Below, one piece after another: positions 1-5,101 of a stretch of 6,467 nt of DNA. This DNA is from Bacteroidota bacterium (GTDB lineage: Bacteria; Bacteroidota; Bacteroidia; Bacteroidales; UBA1556). Position 1 is the first letter of the stretch; every line of letters begins with the position of its first letter. The position numbers and the translations under genes were made by a program. Location of the stretch: contig QMPB01000271.1 of NCBI GenBank assembly GCA_003648395.1, positions 1-6,467 of the forward strand, written 5' to 3'. The notes under the pieces are model-generated. The model had not been told where the DNA came from and did no database searches. It saw only the letters and a list, made by a program, of their open reading frames with translations.

Positions 1-1016
1 CTTTTTTCTTTTATATTACTTCTTTTATTATTTTTTATCTATCCTCGCAATTTTGGTTATTTATGCTGGCTTTTATTCTTTATGGTGTAGCGGATGCTTT
101 TCGTTCTGGGACTCATAAAGGCATGATTATGGACTATTTGAAAATCAATAATTGGAGCGAACAGAAAATTGCATATTATGGATATACCCGATCTTGGTCG
201 CAAAAAGGGAGTGCTATTTCATCCTTAATTGCCGGTGTTTTGGTTTTCTTTAGCGGGCAATATCATAGTATTTTTCTTTATTCTATTATACCATATTTAC
301 TTAATCTTCTTTTGATTATCTCCTACCCAAATGAATTAAATCATCCAATTCAGCAAAAGAACAAGAAAAGTAAGGCAGGTTTAATGATGGCTTTTCACTC
401 ATTATTTATAACCATCAAACAAGCACATGTATTGAAAATCATCAATATATCGGCAGTGCATACAGCATATCTTAAAGCAATAAAGGATTATATTCAACCT
501 TTGATGGTAAATATTGCTTTGATCATTCCCTTAATGATGAATATTGATCCTGAAAAGAAAAACGGGCTAATCATTGGAATCATATACTTTTTTATTTATC
601 TGATTACTTCTCGTGCTTCGCAGCTATCGTCGAAAGCTGCGGCAAGAATGCCTAAAAGTATTCCTTTCATTACCTTATTATTGGGTCTTATTTCCGGAGT
701 ATTATGTGGAGTTTTCTATATATATGATTTTTGGATTCTATCTATTCTGTTTTTTATTGCAATATATGTGATTGAAAACGTGAGAAAACCTATACTTACA
801 GGATATATTGCCGATGAAGTACCGGGTGAAATCCTGACTTCTGTTATTTCGGTACAATCTTTATTACGAACTATTATAACTGCTTTATTAGCTCTTGTTT
901 TTGGATTTTCTGCTGATACATATGGTATCGGAACTTCGTTTATTATTATCTCTTTGGGGCTTATCATCATTAGTGCCAGTTTGGCTGTATTGGATGAAAA
1001 GAAGAAAACAATTTAA
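1..1016 (+). CDS. MFS-like multi-pass transporter, C-terminal part (5' end outside window)
   Basis: The reading frame is open from base 3 with no start needed: about 20 hydrophobic codons precede the ATG at 63, so that ATG is internal and the gene begins upstream of the window. Numbering from the ATG at 63, the protein has roughly eight or nine membrane segments (about residues 1-10, 50-65, 68-86, 143-159, 167-183, 200-220, 223-242, 262-282, 289-310), with a charged cytoplasmic-type loop near 92-106. The most diagnostic part is residues 8-25, YGVADAFRSGTHKGMIMD, which resembles the loop after TM4 in a group of bacterial MFS proteins. It acts in the inner membrane; the substrate cannot be read from the sequence. 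The stop is TAA at 1014-1016. The fold assignment to the major facilitator superfamily is inferred from topology and that motif; the family-level call is fairly safe, the substrate is unknown. Confidence 0.75.
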   Translation, partial: FFFYITSFIIFYLSSQFWLFMLAFILYGVADAFRSGTHKGMIMDYLKINNWSEQKIAYYGYTRSWSQKGSAISSLIAGVLVFFSGQYHSIFLYSIIPYLLNLLLIISYPNELNHPIQQKNKKSKAGLMMAFHSLFITIKQAHVLKIINISAVHTAYLKAIKDYIQPLMVNIALIIPLMMNIDPEKKNGLIIGIIYFFIYLITSRASQLSSKAAARMPKSIPFITLLLGLISGVLCGVFYIYDFWILSILFFIAIYVIENVRKPILTGYIADEVPGEILTSVISVQSLLRTIITALLALVFGFSADTYGIGTSFIIISLGLIIISASLAVLDEKKKTI

Positions 1017-1030
1017 TATTCTAAATATTA
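1014..1030. repeat. AT-only inverted repeat at the end of the transporter gene
   Basis: TAATATT (1014-1020) and AATATTA (1024-1030) are perfect inverted 7-base arms around a 3-base loop, starting on the transporter stop codon. The stem has no G or C and is not followed by a clean T-run, so it is a poor intrinsic terminator. It lies just upstream of the -7 box of the lipoprotein gene and could be chance in such AT-rich DNA. Confidence 0.25.
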
Positions 1031-1031
1031 T

Positions 1032-1039
1032 TATATTTG
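1032..1039 (+). promoter_or_regulatory. Bacteroidetes-type -7 box upstream of the lipoprotein gene
   Basis: TATATTTG matches the TAnnTTTG -7 consensus of the Bacteroidetes primary sigma factor exactly. It would start transcription near 1045 and leave a leader of about 55 nt before the ATG at 1101. No TTG or TTTG -33 element is visible at the usual 17-23 nt upstream, so the promoter is either weak, helped by an activator, or a chance match. Confidence 0.45.
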
Positions 1040-1100
1040 TATCCTTATAAAAGCATATCAACACATCTAAATTAAATTATTTATACCAAAACAAAGAATT

Positions 1101-1514
1101 ATGAAATCAAGTAAACATCTTATTATTGCGATATTTTCAATCGCAGTTATTATGCTAACATTTAGCAGTTGTAAAAAGTATGAGGATGGACCTCTTATTA
1201 GTCTTAGGTCAAAAACAGCAAGGTTAACGGGTGAATGGAAAATTGTAGAAACAACTTCAACAGAGGCTCTGATAAAAGAATTAACATTTGAATTTAAAAA
1301 AGATGGTGATTTCAGTATGACAGTACCCTATACCTATACAGGTGAATCGTTTGCAGTAACTGTAGATGGTAAATGGGAATGGATAGACAGTAAAGAAAGT
1401 TTAAAAATTGAAGTAGAAGACAACGAAACAGAATGGGAAATTTTACGATTAACGAATAGTGAGTTTTGGTTTAAAGACGAAGACAACCTAGAGTACAAAT
1501 GTGAGAAAGACTAA
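1101..1514 (+). CDS. small lipocalin-like lipoprotein
   Basis: A 137-residue protein with a type II signal peptide: K2-K5 basic start, hydrophobic core at about 7-20, and lipobox FSSC with the lipidated cysteine at 24. The mature N-terminus CKKYEDGPLISLRSKTARLTGEW is typical of a widespread Bacteroidetes group of short lipoproteins related to lipocalin-like domains: a conserved KYEDGP..SLRSK..RL.G.W entry strand, then beta strands rich in alternating polar and hydrophobic residues (for example 60-74 and 86-104), ending in L.NSEFWFKDEDNLEYK. The protein is expected in the outer membrane. The early K-K-Y-E-D after the cysteine partly resembles the Lys plus acidic surface-export signal described in this phylum, so surface exposure is possible but not shown. 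No ligand can be named. The leader is A-rich without a Shine-Dalgarno sequence. It is downstream of the transporter by 84 nt, with a candidate promoter of its own. Confidence 0.8.
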   Translation: MKSSKHLIIAIFSIAVIMLTFSSCKKYEDGPLISLRSKTARLTGEWKIVETTSTEALIKELTFEFKKDGDFSMTVPYTYTGESFAVTVDGKWEWIDSKESLKIEVEDNETEWEILRLTNSEFWFKDEDNLEYKCEKD

Positions 1515-1538
1515 AATAATGCTTCTTTTTTAAAAGAC

Positions 1539-1568
1539 TCTGTATCTGGTATATACAGATTTTCTTCG
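1539..1568 (+). terminator. weak hairpin between convergent genes, possible terminator
   Basis: TCTGTAT (1539-1545) pairs with ATACAGA (1553-1559) around a 7-base loop, and the T-rich TTTTCTTCG follows on the plus strand. It sits 25 nt after the lipoprotein stop, between convergent genes, where a terminator is expected. The stem has only two G-C pairs, so it is weak; on the minus strand it is followed by GTCTTTT, so it could serve both directions. A second imperfect hairpin (CTCATT at 1573-1578 with AATGAG at 1592-1597, 13-base loop) lies nearby without a T-run. Confidence 0.35.
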
Positions 1569-1608
1569 TTGACTCATTAAATCATTACATCAATGAGAAT
1601 ATTTACGA

Positions 1609-2319
1609 TTATTCGCTTTTTCTTAAAGCAGCAATAAGCATATAACCAAAACTCATATCCACCGGATAAATTCTACCGGTATTAAAACTAATACCAACTC
1701 CAGAGGAATACCCCGGTGCAACTGTAAGACCATGTAGAGAAATAAACGTGGGTGTCCGCCCTTCATAACCAGTGAATGTTACAGAGGCTCCAAGTATTCC
1801 TCCAATAGAAATTTTTAACTTTTCATCAATATCTAAAGGGTATTCTTGATACACCATGGCAGGCAATATTGCCTTTTCGTTATTTAGTTTAAACGATTTA
1901 CCTTCCATGCTCTTTTTCAATCCTCCAACTAAAAATATTGAGTTATTTGTAAATAAACTCATATTTAACTTATTCTCATCTTTAGATAGATTATATACTG
2001 ATATTTGAATACTTATAGTATCGGTATGGGCACCTATTATTGTATCAATAACAAAAGAATTGGCTCCTAATTGATTAGCATTATAATAGAATGAGTTATA
2101 AACCTTTTGAAGGTTACTTTTGCCTGTATTCAATGAAACACCTTTTAATTTAGCTACCAATACTTTATTAGATATATCCAATCTTTTGTTTATCAGTACA
2201 AAAGACCTTCCTTTTCTTTGCATTTGATAGCTGTCATTTTTATAAATTATTTCAGCCTTTTGACAAAAACTAAAGGGAACTGTAGCTACAAATAAAATGA
2301 GAAATAATAAACCTTTCAT
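1609..2319 (-). CDS. secreted protein of unknown function
   Basis: I do not recognise this family. From the ATG at 2319 it is 236 residues: a signal peptide MKGLLFLILFVATVPFSFC with probable cleavage near C19/Q20 (the residue before C19 is Phe, so it is not a lipobox), then about 110 residues including FYYNANQLGANSFVID (about 77-92), then a Gly-rich C-terminal part (about 172-232) with ISIGGILGASV, GLTVAPGYSSGVGISF and SFGYMLIAAL. The alternating hydrophobic pattern suggests beta structure. It is expected in the periplasm or associated with the outer membrane. The frame extends upstream to a TTG at 2379, but that start would lie in the -33 box and would place 20 polar residues before the signal peptide, so the ATG at 2319 is preferred. 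It lies 72 nt after the dehydrogenase stop on the same strand, with its own promoter. Function should be left open. Confidence 0.75.
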   Translation of the reverse strand: MKGLLFLILFVATVPFSFCQKAEIIYKNDSYQMQRKGRSFVLINKRLDISNKVLVAKLKGVSLNTGKSNLQKVYNSFYYNANQLGANSFVIDTIIGAHTDTISIQISVYNLSKDENKLNMSLFTNNSIFLVGGLKKSMEGKSFKLNNEKAILPAMVYQEYPLDIDEKLKISIGGILGASVTFTGYEGRTPTFISLHGLTVAPGYSSGVGISFNTGRIYPVDMSFGYMLIAALRKSE

Positions 2320-2349
2320 ATACATTAAACGCATAGTATAACTTTTTCT

Positions 2350-2380
2350 CAAAGATACAACATTTATAGTGAAAGGCAAT
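2350..2380 (-). promoter_or_regulatory. Bacteroidetes-type promoter for the secreted protein
   Basis: Read on the minus strand, ATTG (2380-2377) is followed after exactly 19 nt by TATCTTTG (2357-2350), a perfect TAnnTTTG box at the standard spacing. Transcription would begin near 2344, giving a leader of about 25 nt to the ATG at 2319. It is the best promoter in the window and it decides the start codon of the gene below it, because the TTG at 2379 would be upstream of the transcript. Confidence 0.65.
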
Positions 2381-2391
2381 AAGGATTAAAA

Positions 2392-3330
2392 CTATAGTCC
2401 TAATGCTTCAATTTTATCAGCAATTACTGAGGAGAGCTTGATATTAGACTCCACTGTCCACCCTGCAATATGCGGACTTAATAATACTTTATCCGATTGC
2501 AAAAGCTGAGTATATACTTGGGGTAATTGAGTTTGATTGAGCCTTTCGAATGAGGTTCCTTCAAACTCTAATACATCTAAAGCAGCTCCTAAAACTTTTT
2601 TACCATCAATGGCTTTCAATAAATCCTTTGTGTTTACCACAGGTCCACGAGCAGTATTGATTAAATAGAAAGGTTTTTCCATTTTTTGTATCCACTCCTC
2701 TGAAAACATATAGCGGGTTTCATTGCTTAATGGAACATGGAAACTTATCATATCAGCAGTTTTATAAACTTCTGCTAATGTAGCTTCTTGAGCATATTGG
2801 TCGGAATAGTTGTGTAAGTATTTATCGTAAGCAATTACATTCATTTGAAAACCGGATAATCGCTGAGCAAAAGCTTTGCCCATATTTCCATAACCAATAA
2901 TTGCCAATGTTTTCCCTTTCATCTCGAAGCCACGATTTTCGGCACGTAGCCAGATTCCTTCTCTAACTTCGGTATTCACCCGTATCAGATGGTTTCTAAG
3001 GGCAAGAATCATTCCCAAGGCATGTTCTGCCACAGCATCTCTATTTCCTTCGGGAGAATTGATGCAGGCTATATCCTTTGATTTGGCATAATCTAAATCA
3101 ATGTTTTCCATACCTGCCCCTACTCTACCTATAAATTTAAGCTTTGTGGCGTGTTGCAGTATTTGTTTATCAAGTTTAATTTTACTTCTGATGATAACAC
3201 CATCATATTCGGAAATGCACTTTAAATAATCGGAATAAGTATAATCGGGGAAATAATCACATTGGTAATTCAGCTTCTCCAGCCTTTGTTGCAATATTTC
3301 ATGCGCAGTATCTATAAAAAGGACTTTCAT
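2392..3330 (-). CDS. D-2-hydroxyacid dehydrogenase (3-phosphoglycerate dehydrogenase-like, short form)
   Basis: A 312-residue NAD-dependent D-isomer-specific 2-hydroxyacid dehydrogenase, cytoplasmic, normally dimeric. The N-terminal substrate-binding part (1-95) contains the family signature FIGRVGAGMENIDLDYA (67-82) and NSPEGNRDAVAEHALGM (91-107). The nucleotide-binding domain (about 96-285) has the Rossmann loop IGYGNMG (145-151: G146, G148, G151), with D169 at the end of the second strand, which favours NAD over NADP. The catalytic triad is visible: R228 in NTARGP, E257 in LDVLEFE, H287 in SPHIAGWT. It is the length of the short forms and has no C-terminal ACT or ASB regulatory domain, so serine feedback of the classical SerA kind is not expected. 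Phosphoglycerate oxidation in serine synthesis is a likely role, but no other serine gene is nearby and related enzymes use glyoxylate, lactate or other 2-oxoacids. The start at 3330 has an AT-rich leader with no Shine-Dalgarno sequence and no TAnnTTTG box, so it may be read from the toxin promoter upstream. Confidence 0.9.
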   Translation of the reverse strand: MKVLFIDTAHEILQQRLEKLNYQCDYFPDYTYSDYLKCISEYDGVIIRSKIKLDKQILQHATKLKFIGRVGAGMENIDLDYAKSKDIACINSPEGNRDAVAEHALGMILALRNHLIRVNTEVREGIWLRAENRGFEMKGKTLAIIGYGNMGKAFAQRLSGFQMNVIAYDKYLHNYSDQYAQEATLAEVYKTADMISFHVPLSNETRYMFSEEWIQKMEKPFYLINTARGPVVNTKDLLKAIDGKKVLGAALDVLEFEGTSFERLNQTQLPQVYTQLLQSDKVLLSPHIAGWTVESNIKLSSVIADKIEALGL

Positions 3331-3389
3331 AATTATTAATTTTCGATAGTACGCTAGGATATAATAATTTATTCGATGCTCAAAAAGAG

Positions 3390-3566
3390 TTATTTTTCCT
3401 CTTTCTCTTCCATTTTTTCGGCATCAATTTCCACTACCTTGCCATCTTTGGAAACAATTAAAGGACTATTTTTGTCTTTTTTAAACTTCAAGAGCTTCTT
3501 TTTGACTTCCTTTAACCCTCTCACGAGCATTTTTTCTAAATCGTCAAGACTTCCTTTACTCACCAT
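3390..3566 (-). CDS. 58-residue protein, candidate antitoxin partner of the zeta-family protein
   Basis: This short ORF starts with ATG at 3566-3564, inside the last codons of the zeta-family gene, overlaps it by 11 nt in another frame, and ends with TAA at 3392-3390. The product begins MVSKGSLDDLEKMLVRG. It has a predicted helix (about 5-30, with heptad-like Leu/Val spacing and Lys clusters), then NSPLIVSKDGKVVEID (33-48), which looks like a small beta hairpin, and ends in a charged tail with four Glu in the last six residues. It has 15 Lys against 13 acidic residues. It fills a gap that otherwise has no gene, has clear protein-like composition, and is translationally coupled in position. 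Overlap and size suggest an antitoxin or modulator of the kinase; the classical epsilon or PezA antitoxins are encoded before the toxin and are not similar to it as far as I can see. The gene call is firm; the role is inferred from position. Confidence 0.75.
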   Translation of the reverse strand: MVSKGSLDDLEKMLVRGLKEVKKKLLKFKKDKNSPLIVSKDGKVVEIDAEKMEEKEEK

Positions 3567-4131
3567 ATTCTTTAGCTTTTATTTTACTCCAACTTTGCTC
3601 ATTTTTCACAACCAATTCCGATTGATCTCCTTGTGCAATTATATGAAATTCTTCCCCAGAATTATCTACCAATATCCATCTATCAACTATTGGGATATAG
3701 ATATCTACCAAATTTTTTAACCCACTTCTAAAGCGCCGCTGAATAACTTCAAGAGCGATATTATGCCCTCCTTCTTCTACCCTTGTCTTTACTCTCTTAA
3801 TAGCTAACTCCTTAGTATTAAGACTCATAAACAAAAGAATGATTTCATATCCTTGCTTCTTTGCTTTTTCAATCAACTTAACATAGCTACGTGTAGCCAA
3901 AGTGGTTTCTACAGCAAATGTTTCATTTTCTTTTAGTAGTTCTCTAACCCTATGAACCAACAATCTACCCGCTTTAATTCCTACTTTATCAGAATTAAAA
4001 GGGGAAATACCACGTGCAATTTCATCAGCATTTACAAACTCCTTCACATTAAATATTTCAGGTAATATTGTATAAGATGCAACTGTTTTACCAGCACCAT
4101 TTGGCCCTGCTATGATATAAAGATTTCTCAT
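3556..4131 (-). CDS. zeta-toxin family P-loop kinase
   Basis: A 191-residue cytoplasmic P-loop kinase of the short zeta-toxin-like class. It shows Walker A GPNGAGKT (9-16, K15 and T16 for phosphate and Mg), then EFVNADEIARGISPF (31-45), where D36 matches the substrate-activating aspartate of zeta toxins, AVETTLAT (73-80, E75 at the substrate site), a Walker-B-like strand EIILLFMSL (96-104) and the lid region RVKTRVEEGGHNI (113-125) with R113, R117 and the GGHN motif, followed by RRFRSGLKN (132-140). Characterised zeta/PezT toxins phosphorylate UDP-N-acetylglucosamine and so block wall synthesis; whether this short relative uses the same substrate is not known, and other small-molecule kinases share the motifs. 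The ATG at 4131 follows a TAnnTTTG box by about 22 nt. All visible active-site residues are present, so it should be an active enzyme. The gene end overlaps a 58-codon ORF, which suggests a two-gene toxin-antitoxin unit. Confidence 0.88.
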   Translation of the reverse strand: MRNLYIIAGPNGAGKTVASYTILPEIFNVKEFVNADEIARGISPFNSDKVGIKAGRLLVHRVRELLKENETFAVETTLATRSYVKLIEKAKKQGYEIILLFMSLNTKELAIKRVKTRVEEGGHNIALEVIQRRFRSGLKNLVDIYIPIVDRWILVDNSGEEFHIIAQGDQSELVVKNEQSWSKIKAKEYGE

Positions 4132-4153
4132 GTACGTTCAAAATAATAGTTTG

Positions 4154-4161
4154 CAAATTTA
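4154..4161 (-). promoter_or_regulatory. Bacteroidetes-type -7 box for the zeta-family gene
   Basis: On the minus strand TAAATTTG (4161-4154) matches TAnnTTTG exactly and would start transcription near 4148, leaving a leader of about 16 nt before the ATG at 4131. No good TTG/TTTG -33 element lies at the expected place near 4181; instead an inverted repeat covers that position. Confidence 0.5.
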
Positions 4162-4175
4162 GGGAAATTACCTTC

Positions 4176-4195
4176 ATCATTTGCATTTTAATGAT
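4176..4195. repeat. inverted repeat over the -33 region of the toxin promoter, possible operator
   Basis: ATCATT (4176-4181) and AATGAT (4190-4195) are perfect inverted 6-base arms around an 8-base centre. The repeat begins 15 nt upstream of the -7 box of the zeta-family gene and spans the place where the -33 element should be. Toxin-antitoxin units commonly repress themselves from such a site, so an operator is possible. Six-base arms in AT-rich DNA arise easily by chance. Confidence 0.3.
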
Positions 4196-4260
4196 AATTA
4201 AAAACTTAGATTTTTTTGGTAGATAAAAGGCTGAAACTATACTACTTTTATTGTATTGGA

Positions 4261-5022
4261 TTAAATATTTCCTAAGCCATAAATATAACTTAATAAAACT
4301 TCTTTCTTCCTATGAGAAACATCTACTTTAGAGCCATCAGTCATAATCAGGAACCCACCTTCACTTTTATCAAACCTATCGATGTAGCTTAGGTTGATTA
4401 AATGCGATCTATGGATACGCATAAAGCCATATTCTGTAAGAATTTCATCAAAATCTTTCAAGGTTTTAGAGACTATTATTCTTTCGCGATTACTAAAATA
4501 GAAATAAGTGTAGTTTTTTTCCGATTGACAACGTATGACATCTTTGATTGAGATGATATAGATATTTTCTGTCGTTTTTAGAACTATTCTTTTTTCTTGC
4601 GAACTATTCCCGTTATAAAAATTATCCTTTAGTGTTTTAAATTGCTCATTAATATCGTTGATACCACTGATACCCGATACTTTTTCAACAGCACTAATTA
4701 AATCACTTGGATCAATTGGTTTTAAAATATAATCGAGGGCACTAAAACGGAAAGCTTTAATTGCATACTCTTCATGAGCAGTAATAAATATGACTTTAAA
4801 ATCTATCTTTTCAAACTTATTAAGAAGATCAAAACCACTACCATCCGGCATTTTAATATCTAAAAGTACAAGGTCAGGGTTTAATTGGCGAATTGTTTCA
4901 TAGGCACTACTCACATTATGGGCCTGACCAACCACCTCCACGGTGCTACAATAGAGCTTCAACATTTCTATTAAAATCTCTCTTGCTTTACTTTCGTCGT
5001 CTACTATTACACATCTAATCAT
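4261..5022 (-). CDS. LytTR-family response regulator
   Basis: A 253-residue two-component response regulator. The receiver domain (1-118) carries the acidic pair D8-D9, the phosphoacceptor D55 in LVLLDIKMPDGSGFD, T81 in FITAHEEYA and K101 in ILKPID, so it is complete. A linker (about 119-143) leads to a LytTR DNA-binding domain (about 145-248) with RCQSEKNYTYFYF (164-176), the KTLKDFDEIL segment (186-195), RIHRSHLINLSYI (202-214) and VSHRKKEVL (235-243). LytTR proteins bind direct repeats at promoters as dimers through beta-strand loops; target genes cannot be read here. It lies 79 nt after the sensor gene on the same strand, the usual order for LytS/LytTR pairs, so the sensor is the natural partner, although that sensor lacks kinase residues. 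The ATG at 5022 is preceded by a clear AAGGAG sequence, which fixes the start. Confidence 0.93.
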   Translation of the reverse strand: MIRCVIVDDESKAREILIEMLKLYCSTVEVVGQAHNVSSAYETIRQLNPDLVLLDIKMPDGSGFDLLNKFEKIDFKVIFITAHEEYAIKAFRFSALDYILKPIDPSDLISAVEKVSGISGINDINEQFKTLKDNFYNGNSSQEKRIVLKTTENIYIISIKDVIRCQSEKNYTYFYFSNRERIIVSKTLKDFDEILTEYGFMRIHRSHLINLSYIDRFDKSEGGFLIMTDGSKVDVSHRKKEVLLSYIYGLGNI

Positions 5023-5030
5023 ACTCTTCT

Positions 5031-5036
5031 CTCCTT
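5031..5036 (-). promoter_or_regulatory. strong Shine-Dalgarno sequence of the response regulator
   Basis: AAGGAG (5036-5031) lies 8 nt before the ATG at 5022. Such a canonical site is unusual in Bacteroidetes, whose genes mostly use A-rich leaders, and none of the other complete genes in this window has one. It supports the chosen start and suggests efficient translation. Confidence 0.6.
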
Positions 5037-5041
5037 CGAGT

Positions 5042-5049
5042 CAAAATTA
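5042..5049 (-). promoter_or_regulatory. possible -7 box just upstream of the response regulator
   Basis: On the minus strand TAATTTTG (5049-5042) matches TAnnTTTG. Transcription would start near 5036, right at the Shine-Dalgarno sequence, giving a leader of about 14 nt. An ATTG further upstream is only 15 nt away, shorter than the usual spacing. If real, the regulator can be transcribed apart from the sensor; the AT-rich context makes a chance match quite possible. Confidence 0.35.
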
Positions 5050-5063
5050 TAAAAATTTTTATA
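5048..5063. repeat. perfect 16-base AT palindrome between sensor and regulator
   Basis: TATAAAAATTTTTATA is its own reverse complement and lies in the 79-nt gap between the two-component genes, touching the candidate -7 box. A 12-base palindrome, ATTTTTAAAAAT (5075-5086), lies 11 nt away. Without G-C pairs they are poor terminators; they could be protein-binding or melting sites, or simply chance in AT-rich DNA. Confidence 0.35.
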
Positions 5064-5101
5064 TCAATCTGTTTATTTTTAAAAATGTTATGAATAGTGT
5101 T

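Noticed and set aside
716..970. 84-codon ORF on the minus strand
   Set aside because: It lies wholly opposite the transporter coding sequence, whose membrane pattern is continuous there; the antisense product has no recognisable features.
3331..3389. Near-repeat of TTTTCGAT (around 3341) and TATTCGAT (around 3370) upstream of the dehydrogenase
   Set aside because: Two short imperfect matches in AT-rich DNA with no fixed relation to a promoter are not enough to call an operator.
3376..3720. 114-codon ORF on the plus strand
   Set aside because: It is antisense to both the 58-codon ORF and the end of the zeta-family gene; its Ser/Phe/Leu-rich product is what the complement of Lys/Glu-rich coding sequence gives.
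4200..4260. Possible terminator after the response regulator (GTAG/CTAC arms around 4220-4245)
   Set aside because: Only four base pairs match before mismatches begin, and no T-run follows on the minus strand.
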